From NCBI GenBank assembly GCA_050012175.1, contig JBEKHR010000030.1, positions 1-64,000 of the forward strand: a stretch of 64,000 bases of DNA, given 5' to 3'. Position numbers and translations under genes: made by a program. The stretch is from CAVROP01 sp050012175 (GTDB lineage: Bacteria > Acidobacteriota > Terriglobia > UBA7540). Of the stretch, positions 42,921-52,466 are shown piece after piece. Every line of letters starts with the position of its first letter. Position 1 is the first letter of the stretch. The notes beneath the pieces are model-generated. The model did no database searches, was not told the DNA's origin, and worked only from the letters and a program-made list of their open reading frames with translations.

Positions 42921-43778
42921 CTAGGCCCCCGGATACTCGTAAAACCCTCGCCCTGTCTTACGTCCCAGCCGTCCGGCGTTCACCATCTTCTCGAGCAAGG
43001 GGCAGGGCCGGTATTTGGAGTCGCGGAAACTCTCGTAGAGGACTTTCATGATGTCCAGACAGACGTCCAAGCCGATCAGGTCGGCGAGCTCGAGCGGCCC
43101 CATGGGGTGGTTCATGCCCAGCTTCATCACATCATCGATTCCCTTCGCGTCCGCAACGCTTTCCATCAGGCAGTAAACCGCTTCGTTGATCATGGGCATC
43201 AGGAGGCGATTGGAAATAAACCCCGGGTAGTCGTTCACGCGCACCGGCGTCTTGCCGGCCGACTCGGCAAGCCTCACTGCTTTATCGGCAGTTTCGGGCG
43301 ACGTCTGGAGACCCGGCACGACTTCCACCAACTTCATCACCGGCACAGGATTGAAAAAGTGCAAGCCGATGAAGCGGTCCGGACGCTGCGTCCCGGCCGC
43401 GAGGCGTGTGATGGAAATGGAAGATGTGTTAGAGGCGAAAATAACTCCCTGCCCGCAGTGGGGTTCGATCGCCCGGAACGCTCCTGCCTTCACCTCAAGA
43501 TTCTCTGTTACCGCCTCCACGATGAAATCCGCCCCTCCGAGGTCAGCGACTCGCGTCGTGGTCTTCAGGCGGCTGAGCGCCTTCTCGCGCTCTTCGGCTG
43601 TCAGACGACCCTTCTCGACGTCCCGGTTTAGGCCCTTGGCGATTCTCCCAGCGCCTGAATCGAGGAACTGCTGGGAAAGGTCGTGAAGAAATACCGTGTA
43701 GCCGCTCCGGATCAGGACCTGGGCGATCCCATGGCCCATGGTTCCAGCGCCCAGTATACCCACAGTCTTGGTTTCCAA
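42921..43778 (-). CDS. 3-hydroxybutyryl-CoA dehydrogenase
   Basis: This NAD(P)-dependent enzyme oxidises or forms 3-hydroxyacyl-CoA. It is 285 residues, full length. The Rossmann motif is GAGTMGHGIAQ (about residues 10-20). The HFFNPVPVMKLVEVV block carries the catalytic His (about residue 140), with the downstream NDYPGFISNRLLMPMINEAV and HPMGPLELADLIGLD blocks of the C-terminal domain. A thiolase gene follows about 310 bp upstream in the same direction, so both probably serve beta-oxidation or butanoate/PHB-type metabolism. Confidence 0.95.
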   Translation of the reverse strand: METKTVGILGAGTMGHGIAQVLIRSGYTVFLHDLSQQFLDSGAGRIAKGLNRDVEKGRLTAEEREKALSRLKTTTRVADLGGADFIVEAVTENLEVKAGAFRAIEPHCGQGVIFASNTSSISITRLAAGTQRPDRFIGLHFFNPVPVMKLVEVVPGLQTSPETADKAVRLAESAGKTPVRVNDYPGFISNRLLMPMINEAVYCLMESVADAKGIDDVMKLGMNHPMGPLELADLIGLDVCLDIMKVLYESFRDSKYRPCPLLEKMVNAGRLGRKTGRGFYEYPGA

Positions 43779-44089
43779 CTTATGCTCCGTATCTCAACCT
43801 GCACGGGCGTCTGAAGCCGTGAAATAATTGAGGAAGGCCATATGCCCAGGACGGTTATTCAGTAACTTACGCTCTGCAAAACCGGCCCCCTCGGAATTAT
43901 TTCGCAGCTTCTCTCGCCCGTGAAAATTGTCGAACCTGACGTTCGGGGCTGACCTGCCCCGGCGAGTCCGGAAGTCCGCCTCTAAGAACGTGGCCGTGGA
44001 CACGGGCGCGACGCCCGTGCCACCAATTGTGCGAATTTCCAATTTCCAGCTTCGAACTTCGAACCCTAATCGTTCGATCTCCCGGTAAG
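43779..44089. repeat. Intergenic region with hairpins between thiolase and dehydrogenase genes
   Basis: No gene is supported. It holds a palindrome, CACGGGCG-CGA-CGCCCGTG (about 44003-44021), and a second weaker one near 43800. CTTCTCTCGCCCGTG also occurs near 10842. These could dampen read-through from the thiolase into the dehydrogenase gene. Confidence 0.4.
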
Positions 44090-45277
44090 TCATTCACGCA
44101 AGGACTCAACTGCCAACGCGACCGCGTTCCCTCCGCCCAGGCACAGGGCCGCCAGGCCCCGGTGGGCATTGCGTCGCGCCATCTCGTAAAGCAGGGTCAC
44201 AAGAACCCGCGCGCCTGAGGCGCCGATGGGATGCCCCAGGGCCACGGCGCCGCCATTGACGTTGGTCTTGGCGGGGTCGAGGCCTAACTGCTCAATGACC
44301 GCGACGGCCTGAACCGCGAACGCCTCGTTCAGCTCGAACAGGTCAACGTCTCCAAGCTTCCAGTCAACCTTCTTGAGGAGCATCCGAACCGCGTCCACCG
44401 GGGCCATCATCACCCACTTGGGCTCCACGCCGCTCACCGCCTGACCCACGATGCGCGCCAAAGGCTGCTTGCCCATTTCGCGCGCCTTCTCGAGCGAAGT
44501 TACGGCCAGCGCCGCCGCCCCGTCGTTGGTTCCCGGAGCGTTGCCTGCCGTCACTGTGCCGTCCGGCTTGAAGACCGGCCGGAGCTTTGCCAACGCTTCG
44601 AGCGAGGTATCAGCCCGCGGCGATTCGTCAAGGGCAAATTGGATTGGTTCACCTTTCTTCTGCGGGATGCTGACAGGGACGATCTCATCCTTGAAACGGC
44701 AGCTCTTGGTGGCGTCCACAGCGCGCCGGTGGCTCTCGACTGCGTATTGGTCCTGGCGTTGGCGGGAGATGTTGTACTTCTCCGCCACCAACTCCGCCGT
44801 CATCCCCATGTGGAAGTTCTCGTAGGCATCCCAAAGGCCGTCGGTGATCATCGAGTCGAGGACCTTGGCATGCCCCAGGCGGCTTCCGGCGCGCATTTGC
44901 GGCAGAAGGTAAGGGCAATTGGTCATGGACTCCATGCCGCCGGCCACGACGATTTCCGCGTTTCCCGTCTGGATAGATTGTGCCGCCAAGGCCACGGCCT
45001 TCAAACCCGACCCGCAGACCTTGTTGATGGTCATCGCGGCTACGCGCGGGTGAAGCCCGCCTTTCAGGCCTGCCTGTCGCGCCGGATTTTGACCCAAGCC
45101 GGCGGAGAGGACATTGCCCATGATGATCTCGTCCACCTGTGCGGGCTCGATTCCAGCCCGGCGTACCACCTCCCGAACCACACACGCACCCAAATCCACC
45201 GCGGAAAAAGGTGAAAGAGAGCCCTGAAACTTCCCCATGGGGGTGCGGACTGCGGCGATGATTACTGCTTCGCGCAT
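44090..45277 (-). CDS. Acetyl-CoA acetyltransferase (thiolase)
   Basis: This 395-residue type II thiolase condenses or cleaves acetyl-CoA and acyl-CoA. The acyl-accepting Cys is in NKVCGSGLKA (about residue 89). The catalytic His lies in ALGHPIGASGARV (about 350) and the second Cys in LAALCLGGGNAVA (about 380). The length is typical of AtoB/PhaA-type enzymes. It is the first gene of the pair with 3-hydroxyacyl-CoA dehydrogenase. Confidence 0.96.
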   Translation of the reverse strand: MREAVIIAAVRTPMGKFQGSLSPFSAVDLGACVVREVVRRAGIEPAQVDEIIMGNVLSAGLGQNPARQAGLKGGLHPRVAAMTINKVCGSGLKAVALAAQSIQTGNAEIVVAGGMESMTNCPYLLPQMRAGSRLGHAKVLDSMITDGLWDAYENFHMGMTAELVAEKYNISRQRQDQYAVESHRRAVDATKSCRFKDEIVPVSIPQKKGEPIQFALDESPRADTSLEALAKLRPVFKPDGTVTAGNAPGTNDGAAALAVTSLEKAREMGKQPLARIVGQAVSGVEPKWVMMAPVDAVRMLLKKVDWKLGDVDLFELNEAFAVQAVAVIEQLGLDPAKTNVNGGAVALGHPIGASGARVLVTLLYEMARRNAHRGLAALCLGGGNAVALAVESLRE

Positions 45278-45366
45278 GGCTATCCCCTTTACAGGCTGTA
45301 GTTTGGTCGCTTCTCAAACAAAAGTCAAGGTTGCGGGTTGAGGAGAAATAGTCGAAACTACACTGC

Positions 45367-45939
45367 ATGGGGGATGACACGATAGCCTGGATTTTGGTGT
45401 TTCACTTGACAGGGCTGGTTTTCTGGCTGGGCAGCTTACTGGTAGTCACGCACGTCCTAGCCATTCATTCAGAAGAGCCTTCCACGGAAGCCCGAGCGAC
45501 GCTAGGGCGATTGGAGATGAAGCTGCTCAAGGGCCTGGCTCATCCCGGCGCCGCGGTGATGGTGATTTCGGGGGTTATTATGATCGGTGAAAACCCTCAT
45601 TACTTGCGTGAGCATTGGCTGCAGGCAAAGTTGCTGCTGGTGGCTCTCCTGGTCATTCTGGATTTGAGAGTCTATTTCCGGACCACGGCATTCCTCGCGG
45701 GAAGAGAGGAATTACGGCGGCGTGAATCCATGGCTCTGCACGGCGGAATTTCGCTGGTGTTTTTCGGCATTCTGATTCTCGTCCTGCTCAAGCCGTTTGG
45801 TTTGAGGGTTCGCCGGGCCTCTGCTCCTGTCCGCTTCTGCCCCCGCGCCGGCCTTCCCGCAGGGCCATTGCCTGACCGCACCGCAGTGGCCCGCCTGTCG
45901 GATAAGCGGAAAGTCTCGGGTCGCACGAACGAGTTGTAA
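45367..45939 (+). CDS. HemJ/CopD-like membrane protein
   Basis: The 190-residue protein has four predicted membrane helices (about residues 8-28, 58-75, 87-105 and 124-142). Elements such as FHLTGLVFWLGSLLVVTHVLA, MVISGVIMI and HWLQAKLLLVALLVILDLRVY recall HemJ-type protoporphyrinogen oxidase and CopD-like proteins. The first His and the Lys in the third helix fit the HemJ pattern. The last ~45 residues are Arg/Pro-rich and may be accidental extension. HemJ identity is tentative. Confidence 0.55.
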   Translation: MGDDTIAWILVFHLTGLVFWLGSLLVVTHVLAIHSEEPSTEARATLGRLEMKLLKGLAHPGAAVMVISGVIMIGENPHYLREHWLQAKLLLVALLVILDLRVYFRTTAFLAGREELRRRESMALHGGISLVFFGILILVLLKPFGLRVRRASAPVRFCPRAGLPAGPLPDRTAVARLSDKRKVSGRTNEL

Positions 45940-45975
45940 GCGATATTCGAACCTGAATTTGTGGAGGAACAGTTG

Positions 45976-46209
45976 GTGAAGATCACTGTAAACAAGAACG
46001 GCTCCATGCGGATTGAAGGGGAATTCACAATATACGACGCAGGGGGTAACGCATTCGACTTGGGTGGGCGAACTTCGATTGGGCTTTGCCGTTGTGGCCA
46101 TTCGGAGAGTAAACCTTTCTGCGACGGGACGCATAGGAAGGTCGACTTCCAATCGGAAGTGAAAGCCCAAGCGCTTCCTGCCCCCGCCCCGAAGCCTCCG
46201 GCGGCTTAA
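45976..46209 (+). CDS. CDGSH iron-sulfur domain protein
   Basis: This is a 77-residue 2Fe-2S protein. The cluster motif is C-R-C-x2-S-x3-P-x-C-D-G-T-H (CRCGHSESKPFCDGTH, about residues 38-53). I start it at GTG 45976 because GGAGG lies eight bases upstream; a GTG at 45961 is the alternative. The C-terminus is Ala/Pro-rich. Single-domain CDGSH proteins occur in many bacteria and probably carry electrons or clusters; the partner is unknown. Confidence 0.9.
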   Translation: MKITVNKNGSMRIEGEFTIYDAGGNAFDLGGRTSIGLCRCGHSESKPFCDGTHRKVDFQSEVKAQALPAPAPKPPAA

Positions 46210-46486
46210 GAGTCTGCGCCAAAACCCTGAACGGGCAGGCGAGGCGAGGAGTCTTTCGGGAATAGATTTCGTTGCACTTAGAATCAACAACTTGGGGACA
46301 TCGAACCGCCTGTAAGTGATTGATTCTTCCCAAGAAAATCGTTACCTCCGACAGACTTCAGGTTCAACGGCGGGCTTTGCAGGGGGCGGCTCTCGCCGAC
46401 AACCTTTTTTGCGTCCACCGCATTCGTGGGCGCAACTGCCGGTTCGCTTTATTTCAGTAGCATGCCTATTCTATGAGGAGGATTCA
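46210..46486. other. Intergenic region
   Basis: No gene is visible. The 3' end carries GAGGAGGATTCA, a strong ribosome site for the rhodanese gene. Confidence 0.4.
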
Positions 46487-47371
46487 ATGAGGGGAACTGA
46501 GTGGCTTTTAGCCGTACTACTGTTAAGCAGTGGCGGGGCCCAGGGTCAAGTTTCTTCGTACCGCCGCCCGGAACTCCTGATTGAAACACAGGAGCTTGGG
46601 AAACTGCTCTCAAACTCGCGATTGTGTCTTGTGGACGCACGCCCTCTGGAAGAATATCGCTTAGGACATCTGCCTGGAGCGGTGAGCCTTCCCGCTCTCG
46701 CAACCGATGATCCGGACGCGAACCGTCGCGGGTTCCCATTGCCTCCAGAAAGAGCTGAGCAACTCTTTCGGGGGGTGGGAATCAGCTCAAACTCTCAGGT
46801 TGTGATCTATGATGACCAAGGGAACCGATTCGCGGCACGCGTATTTTACGTTCTTGAGTTTTTCGGGCATTCCCATGTGCAAGTTTTGAACGGTGGCTTT
46901 AAGAAGTGGCAAAGCGAAGGACTTCCGCTTACCACAGATTCTCCCGGCATCGCACCGGGTGACTTTAAACCACTGGCGAACCCAGCCATCATCGCCACCT
47001 CCGAGTGGGTGAACGCGCACCTGAAAGATCCCAAGGTAAGGCTACTGGACGCCCGATCCGTGGCGGAATTCAAGGGAGAGAAGATCCAGGGCCCGCGCGG
47101 GGGCCATATCCCGGGCGCCATCAACCTCGAATGGACGCGGGTTATTAATTCCGGCGAGATCAAAACCTTTTTGGATGCGCCTTCGCTCGAAAAGCTCTTC
47201 TCAGACGCTCAGATTTCGCCCGGGCAGGAGGTCGTCACTTACTGCCAAATTGGTATGCGCGCCGCTGACCTCTATTTTGCGTTGCGCCTGCTCGGATACG
47301 AGCGGATCCGCATGTACGACGGCTCCTGGCAGGAGTGGAGTGTCCTTGCTGATTTGCCCGTGGAAAAATGA
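46487..47371 (+). CDS. Exported two-domain rhodanese (sulfurtransferase)
   Basis: The 294-residue protein has a signal peptide (MRGTEWLLAVLLLSSGGAQG) and two rhodanese domains. The first (about residues 30-145) has YDDQGNRFAARVFY, where the active-site Cys is replaced. The second (about 165-285) has the active loop YCQIGMRAAD with Cys at about residue 250. It resembles 3-mercaptopyruvate/thiosulfate sulfurtransferases, which act on a sulfur donor. The exported location suggests periplasmic sulfur or cyanide-type chemistry; the donor is unknown. Confidence 0.9.
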   Translation: MRGTEWLLAVLLLSSGGAQGQVSSYRRPELLIETQELGKLLSNSRLCLVDARPLEEYRLGHLPGAVSLPALATDDPDANRRGFPLPPERAEQLFRGVGISSNSQVVIYDDQGNRFAARVFYVLEFFGHSHVQVLNGGFKKWQSEGLPLTTDSPGIAPGDFKPLANPAIIATSEWVNAHLKDPKVRLLDARSVAEFKGEKIQGPRGGHIPGAINLEWTRVINSGEIKTFLDAPSLEKLFSDAQISPGQEVVTYCQIGMRAADLYFALRLLGYERIRMYDGSWQEWSVLADLPVEK

Positions 47372-47572
47372 GAAAAGGTTAGTGGAGAATCCGCATAGTC
47401 AGGGCAGACGGCTACTGATCGATTGAAGGGCCGGTCTGTAGATGGCAAACCGGCAAAGGGTGGGAGCCAGCCTTGAAGTCATATGGGCAACAACCCTTGT
47501 GTTTCATGCAACTCGAAGGCTGGCAAGGGTTTACTCAGCGCGTGGCAATGCCGTTGGCGAAGGGCGACTTCG

Positions 47573-47601
47573 TTGACTTGAATTGGGGCGTGTGTTACGG
47601 T
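47573..47601 (+). promoter_or_regulatory. Promoter candidate of the TPR gene
   Basis: TTGACT at 47573-47578 and TACGGT at 47596-47601 with 17 bp between them. The -10 is imperfect. The start codon follows 44 bases on. Confidence 0.4.
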
Positions 47602-47644
47602 AGCCCCATAGTCTATTATGAGTGCAGGGACGCGGAGCGTGTAA

Positions 47645-50074
47645 ATGGCTTTTAACAAAGCCAAAGCGCTGCAAGAGGCGGAAAAACTTGTCATCCAGGG
47701 CAAGATCAGTCAGGCGATTAAGCGATACTTCGACATCTTCGAGAAGGACCCTTCCGATATAATCCTGCTCAACACGATTGGCGACCTTTACATCCGCGAT
47801 AGGAATGTTTCAGAGGGTCTAAAGCAGTTCTACAGGCTTGCCGAGGCTTACGTTCAGGATGGATTCATACTCAAAGCGACCGCCATTTATAGGAAGATCG
47901 TCAAGCTTGAGCCGGACTCGGTAGACCCCTTACTGAAACTCGTTGAGCTCTACCAGACACAGAGGCTGGCCCGCGAGGCCCGCGAACTGTACTACCAAGT
48001 CGCCGAATTTTACAAGAAGAAAAAGCAGATCGACAAGGTGCTTGAAACCCTGCGCAAAGTTGTGCAGTTGGATGTCGAGAACGCCCCGGCGAGGGTCCGC
48101 TTGGCGGCGTTTTGCGAGGAGATAGGACGCAAGGACGAAGCCAGGCAAGTTTACCTGGAAGCCGCGCAACTTGCGTTTCGCCGGGGAGACCTGGCTGCTG
48201 CCCAGCTCGCTTTGAAGAAGGTACAGGAATTAGATCCGGACAACCCCCAGATACATTTGCTCAGGGCCCGCGAAGCACTAGCGACCAAGCACCCGGAGAA
48301 AGTCGAGGCGATCCTGAGTGCCATTCCGGGATTGAAGGACGATCCTACCGGGCGGTCACTCCTGATTGATTCTTATCTTTCGACTCAACAACTGGAGAAA
48401 GCGGAAAAGCCGGTGTCGGACCTCTTTCGTGCCAACCCGACGGACTTCTCGCCGGTTGCTTCCTTCGTGTCGGCGTGCGTGCAGGTGGACGAACTCGACA
48501 CAGCTCTTAGGGCTTTATCCGGGTTGGCAGATGAGCTTATTAAGCAAGGGAACACAAGCTCTTTGATGGAGTCGTTGCGCCTGATCTGGAGCAAGTCTCC
48601 CCAGCACCTCCCCACCCTCGAGCTGATTTATCGGATTTGCGATGAGCGCAAGGAGGAGTACGCGCTTACGGAAATCCTGGAAGCACTGGGCCACGCCTAC
48701 GTGCAGTGCGGGCAATTCGAGAAGGCCGAGCAGGCTTTCCAAAGGCTCGTAAGTCGCGAACCTGCGAACGAACATTACAAGGTCTTGCTGAAGCAGGTTC
48801 TCACGAAGCGGGGTAAGGAAGTCGGCAAAGCGTTCGTTGCAGGTCTGCCGTCCTCCGCAATCGACCTTACTCAAGAAGAGGGATTAGCCGCTCCGGCGGC
48901 CTCTGCTTTGGCTGATGCCGAGCGAGAAGCGACGGTCAAGCAGGCGCTTGACAACAGCGAGCTTCTCGCGCGTTACCATTTGGTAAAAAAAGCGGTTGCG
49001 GAGCTCGACAAGGTTCTGGAAATTTATCCTGACGAGCCCGAAATCCACAGACGCCTGGTCGGGATGTGCTGGAAGGTCATGCCTGAACGGGCTGAGCAGG
49101 CGGCCCAGGCACTGGTGAGGATTTATACGCAGCAGGGTGATACTGAGGGCGCCAAGCGATATGCGCAAATGGCTGGCGGGCGAGAGGCTCTGGCCGCGGA
49201 GGCAATTCCCTTCCAAGCGGTCCGCGCACCGGCGCTGCGCCCGGAATCATTGCCGCCCCCGGCTCCTCTCGAGTTGCCAATCGACCTTTCGAGGCTGGCA
49301 TCACCGGCACCCCCGCCTGGCCCGACCTCTGAATTCCAAGAGATCGACCTTTCGGAGGATTGGGAATCCTTTCAAGCACAGGCTGCCTCATTCAACTATG
49401 AGGACAGCCGCATTGAGGTCAACTTCTATCTCGAGAATGGCTTTCTCGAGGAAGCGATAAAGGCAGTCGAGAAGTTGGAGAGAACGCTGCCAAGCGAGCC
49501 AAGAATTGCCGAACTCCGGGCTCTCGTAGAGGCACATACGGGTCCTATGGCGGCCGAAGTCCCTGAGAAGCAGCCAGCAGAGACCTTGAAACCAACATTC
49601 GTGGCCGCTGTTGCTCCGCCTTCGCCGCTCAGCGGGTTGCTCGAGGAAATGGGTGAACCTCTCGCCATGGAACCTGACGCGGAGGACGATCCGGAAACCC
49701 ATTACAACCTGGGAGTGGCCTTTCGGGAGATGAACCTCCTCGACGAGGCCATTGGCGAATTTCAAAAGGTGGTTAAAAGCGCGGGAAAGGGAGCTCACCC
49801 GCCAAACTACTTGCAGGCGTGCAGCTTGCTGGCGATTTGCTTTATGGACAAAGGCATGGCTCCCATTGCCGTCAAGTGGTATTGCCGGGCGCTGGAAACC
49901 CCCGACCTTGACGAGGAGGCCTTGCTGGCTCTCCAGTATGACCTTGGGGTCGCCTATGAGCAGGCGGGTGATGCGCGCCGTGCGTTGGAGAAGTTCACCG
50001 AGGTTTACGGCCAGAACATCGACTTTCGCGATGTCGCCGAGAAGATCCGCATATTTCAGCAGAAGGGCTCATAA
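47645..50074 (+). CDS. Large tetratricopeptide-repeat protein
   Basis: This 809-residue cytoplasmic protein has no signal peptide. TPR-like helix pairs run through residues ~1-560 (for example FDIFEKDPSDIILLNTIGDLYIRDRNVSEGLKQFYRLAEAYV, LKATAIYRKIVKLEPDSVDPLLKLVELY), broken by a Pro/Ala-rich linker (about 520-570 and 640-680). A C-terminal TPR group follows (ETHYNLGVAFREMNLLDEAIGEFQKVV). Such proteins serve as scaffolds, often in motility, pilus or secretion regulation, but no partner is identifiable here. An 11-residue LDEEALLALQYDLGVAYEQ helix closes it. Confidence 0.82.
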   Translation: MAFNKAKALQEAEKLVIQGKISQAIKRYFDIFEKDPSDIILLNTIGDLYIRDRNVSEGLKQFYRLAEAYVQDGFILKATAIYRKIVKLEPDSVDPLLKLVELYQTQRLAREARELYYQVAEFYKKKKQIDKVLETLRKVVQLDVENAPARVRLAAFCEEIGRKDEARQVYLEAAQLAFRRGDLAAAQLALKKVQELDPDNPQIHLLRAREALATKHPEKVEAILSAIPGLKDDPTGRSLLIDSYLSTQQLEKAEKPVSDLFRANPTDFSPVASFVSACVQVDELDTALRALSGLADELIKQGNTSSLMESLRLIWSKSPQHLPTLELIYRICDERKEEYALTEILEALGHAYVQCGQFEKAEQAFQRLVSREPANEHYKVLLKQVLTKRGKEVGKAFVAGLPSSAIDLTQEEGLAAPAASALADAEREATVKQALDNSELLARYHLVKKAVAELDKVLEIYPDEPEIHRRLVGMCWKVMPERAEQAAQALVRIYTQQGDTEGAKRYAQMAGGREALAAEAIPFQAVRAPALRPESLPPPAPLELPIDLSRLASPAPPPGPTSEFQEIDLSEDWESFQAQAASFNYEDSRIEVNFYLENGFLEEAIKAVEKLERTLPSEPRIAELRALVEAHTGPMAAEVPEKQPAETLKPTFVAAVAPPSPLSGLLEEMGEPLAMEPDAEDDPETHYNLGVAFREMNLLDEAIGEFQKVVKSAGKGAHPPNYLQACSLLAICFMDKGMAPIAVKWYCRALETPDLDEEALLALQYDLGVAYEQAGDARRALEKFTEVYGQNIDFRDVAEKIRIFQQKGS

Positions 50075-50143
50075 GGCTTCCATGACGGATCCTCGCGGCG
50101 GCACCCCCAAGGTCCAGCCCGAGGTTAAAATCCCTGACCCGAC

Positions 50144-50401
50144 ATGCGCAGATTACTGACCATAGTTTATATCGTATTTTGTTCGGAACTGGGGATCTTC
50201 CTCTTCATCCTCCCCTGGGCATCATTCTGGGGGAAGAACTATTTCATTGATCACTATCCCCTGATTTCAGGCATCTCTCGGAACTATTTCCTCCGCGGAG
50301 CGGTTTCGGGCCTCGGACTGGCTGATATCTGGCTTGCGGTTTATGAAATCTGGCGGTTCCTCCACCGTTCCCGAACTTCTGATTTGCACTCAACTAAATG
50401 A
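50144..50401 (+). CDS. Small membrane protein upstream of thiE
   Basis: The 85-residue protein has a strong N-terminal membrane helix (LTIVYIVFCSELGIFLFILPW, about residues 5-25) and a second weaker one near 50-68. Its stop codon overlaps the thiE start (ATGA at 50398-50401). The gene is co-translated with thiE. I do not recognise the family. Confidence 0.65.
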   Translation: MRRLLTIVYIVFCSELGIFLFILPWASFWGKNYFIDHYPLISGISRNYFLRGAVSGLGLADIWLAVYEIWRFLHRSRTSDLHSTK

Positions 50402-51024
50402 AGAATTTTCTACTCTGCTACATAACAGACCGGCGACAGTTGAGGTCAGTGTCTCTCGCGGCTGTTATCCGTGAAACGGTACGCGCGGGGGTAGACATTG
50501 TGCAGGTTCGAGAGAAAGACCTCACGGGCCGGGAGTTGATTGCCCTTGTGGAAGAGGCTTTGAGTGCAGCAAGGGAGCCGGGGATGGGAGGTGCACGCGT
50601 GGTCGTGAACGACCGCGTGGACGTGGCCTTGGCTGGGGGAGCAGATGGAGCGCATCTGGCGGCTCACTCTATGCCCGTGCAAGTCGTGCGCCGGTTTGTG
50701 CCACGCGCTTTTGTTATCGGGGTCTCCTGCCATTCTCTGGGTGAGGCAATGACAGCCGAATCAGGCGGGGCGGATTACCTTGTGCTGGGACCGGTCTTCC
50801 AAACGCCTTCCAAGCTTGGGTACGGTCCGCCACTGGGTTTGGATAAGCTGCGGAACATAACCTCGCGAATAAGAATACCGGTCCTTGCTCTGGGGGGAAT
50901 TACCGTGGAGCGCATCCGGCCTTGCCTCGAAGCGGGGGCCTCCGGCATTGCCGGAATCCGTATCTTCCAGGATTGCGAGTGCGTCCAAGAGCGGGTGCGC
51001 GAGTTGCGCGCGCAATTCAAGTAG
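50398..51024 (+). CDS. thiE: Thiamine-phosphate synthase
   Basis: This 208-residue TIM-barrel enzyme joins hydroxymethylpyrimidine diphosphate and thiazole phosphate to form thiamine monophosphate. Recognisable blocks are CYITDRRQL at the N-terminus, IVQVREKDL, RVVVNDRVDVALAGGADGAHL, GVSCHSLGEA and DYLVLGPVFQTPSK, with the phosphate-binding LGGI and GIAGIRIFQ at the end. It overlaps the preceding membrane protein gene by four bases. No thiamine riboswitch was seen upstream. Confidence 0.95.
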   Translation: MKNFLLCYITDRRQLRSVSLAAVIRETVRAGVDIVQVREKDLTGRELIALVEEALSAAREPGMGGARVVVNDRVDVALAGGADGAHLAAHSMPVQVVRRFVPRAFVIGVSCHSLGEAMTAESGGADYLVLGPVFQTPSKLGYGPPLGLDKLRNITSRIRIPVLALGGITVERIRPCLEAGASGIAGIRIFQDCECVQERVRELRAQFK

Positions 51025-51039
51025 TCAAGAAGTCGAGGG

Positions 51040-51076
51040 TCGAGGGTCAAGGAGTTTTCGACTCCTCGACCCTCGA
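51040..51076. terminator. Hairpin between convergent thiE and AI-2E genes
   Basis: The arms (51040-51054 and 51062-51076, 15 bp with one mismatch) surround a 7-base loop. The hairpin lies between two genes that point at each other and could stop transcription from both sides, though there is no strong T-run. Confidence 0.45.
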
Positions 51077-51090
51077 CTCCTCGACTAAGG

Positions 51091-52164
51091 TCATCCTTCC
51101 CCCATCCACGCTCCAAAAGGTTTGAGCCGTTCAACATTGTCGCATACGGCTTTGATCGCTGCCGTGATCGGCACTGCCAGGACCAGCCCAAACCCACCCC
51201 ACAACCAGGCCCAGAACATCATGGCGATGGTGACCGCCAGCGCATTCAGGTTCAAACGGTGTCCCACAAGTTTCGGGGTCAATAAATTGGCCGCAAGGAA
51301 ATGTACGGCGGTGACCGTGGCGGCGAGAATGAGAAAAGGATTAACCGAGTCGTATTGCAGGAGCGCGACCATCAAAGGGGGGACGAGCGCCAGTGCCACT
51401 CCGATGTAAGGAATGAGGCTCAAAAACGCCGCGAGGAGCCCCAACACGAGGGCGTATTGAAGGTGGAGGGTGGCAAAGACCAGGCAGATGGGAACCGCCG
51501 AGATCAGAGCCACCAGCAGGTTTCCAAGCGCGAACTGCCGAAGCATGCTGCCGATATTGTGAATAACATTCTCTGCCTGTTGGCGCTTGTCACGGGGAAA
51601 GAGGTTCAAAGTGGCCGCCCACAATCGGTCCTTGGAGTTCAGCATGAAAAAAACCAGGAAGGGGATGAACATGACCGTGATCATGAAAGCGTAAACCGAG
51701 CCGATGCCGCGCAGCAGAAACTGCGCCCAGGGGGATTCCTGCTGGAGCCGGACGGTGGGCAGGTTGCTGTCGGCGCTGGAGGGAATGAGGGTACGCGTGC
51801 TCTGTTGAAAGTTCTGGGCGGTCACTTGCAGGTGAGCGGTGATTTGCTCGAGCTTAGCCGCCAGCTTGGGGGCGTTGGTCATGAAGTCCAAGGCTCGGTC
51901 GTAAATCCCATAGACCACCAGGTAACCGACCGTCAGCATGAGCAGCACCATGATCAACGAACTTAACCAGCGCGGCAGACGCAGCCGCTCCAGGAACCCC
52001 GCGCCCGGCGCGAGCACTGAGGCGATCAGAATGGAGAAAATCAAGGTGATGACAATCGAGCTGGCGTAATAGATGCACCCGAAAAGCACAGCGATGGCGA
52101 TGATCTTGGCACTGATGGTCGCGCCGGAACTCTCGCGCGTAATCTCAGGTTTGGTCTCAGGCAT
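51091..52164 (-). CDS. AI-2E family transporter
   Basis: This 357-residue membrane protein is started at MPETKPEITRE, which has GGGAG upstream; a longer frame to 52275 is unlikely. About eight helices are visible (for example IIAIAVLFGCIYYASSIVITLIFSILIASVL, LSSLIMVLLMLTVGYLVVYGIY, FMITVMFIPFLVFFMLN, LALVPPLMVALL). The family signature LxxxxIGxSLxLxPP-like block is LIPYIGVALALVPPLM. The family includes TqsA and sodium/proton antiporters; the substrate cannot be assigned. Confidence 0.9.
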   Translation of the reverse strand: MPETKPEITRESSGATISAKIIAIAVLFGCIYYASSIVITLIFSILIASVLAPGAGFLERLRLPRWLSSLIMVLLMLTVGYLVVYGIYDRALDFMTNAPKLAAKLEQITAHLQVTAQNFQQSTRTLIPSSADSNLPTVRLQQESPWAQFLLRGIGSVYAFMITVMFIPFLVFFMLNSKDRLWAATLNLFPRDKRQQAENVIHNIGSMLRQFALGNLLVALISAVPICLVFATLHLQYALVLGLLAAFLSLIPYIGVALALVPPLMVALLQYDSVNPFLILAATVTAVHFLAANLLTPKLVGHRLNLNALAVTIAMMFWAWLWGGFGLVLAVPITAAIKAVCDNVERLKPFGAWMGEG

Positions 52165-52432
52165 GAAAGGCGCTCCCACCCGCGATTCTAGCCTGTCAGA
52201 CGGCGAAATACCAGCGATGGCGCTCCGGCCAAGAGAAATGAATCCAGGGAGCGTTGACACGAAGGTAGGCTTCATCCACAGCTGCGTTAGCGGTCCCGCA
52301 GAGCGGGATGGCCCGCCCAGGCGGGCTTTCGGGCGCGTCTAGCCGTTAGGTTAACGCTCATGGGCCACCGCCTCCGGAAAAATGGCAGGTCAAAACCACG
52401 GTTCTCGTCTTGCCAGGGGAGACCGTTTTATC

Positions 52433-52462
52433 TTGACAGGCCATGAACCGCTGCGGTATAAA
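52433..52462 (+). promoter_or_regulatory. Promoter of the arginine operon
   Basis: TTGACA at 52433-52438 and TATAAA at 52457-52462 with 18 bp between (17 bp if read as GTATAA). It lies about 62 bp ahead of argC and is the strongest sigma70-type match in this region. Confidence 0.65.
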
Positions 52463-52466
52463 AGGT

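Noticed and set aside
43794..44093. A 99-residue - strand frame overlapping the thiolase stop
   Set aside because: It is made largely of palindromic and repeat-like DNA, has no family resemblance, and composition is unlike its neighbours.
47473..47655. A 60-residue frame upstream of the TPR gene
   Set aside because: It overlaps the promoter and start of the TPR gene, has no clear ribosome site and no recognisable content.
50144..50401. TPP riboswitch upstream of thiE
   Set aside because: thiE starts by overlapping a coding gene, and no CUGAGA/ACCUGA-type pair was seen upstream.
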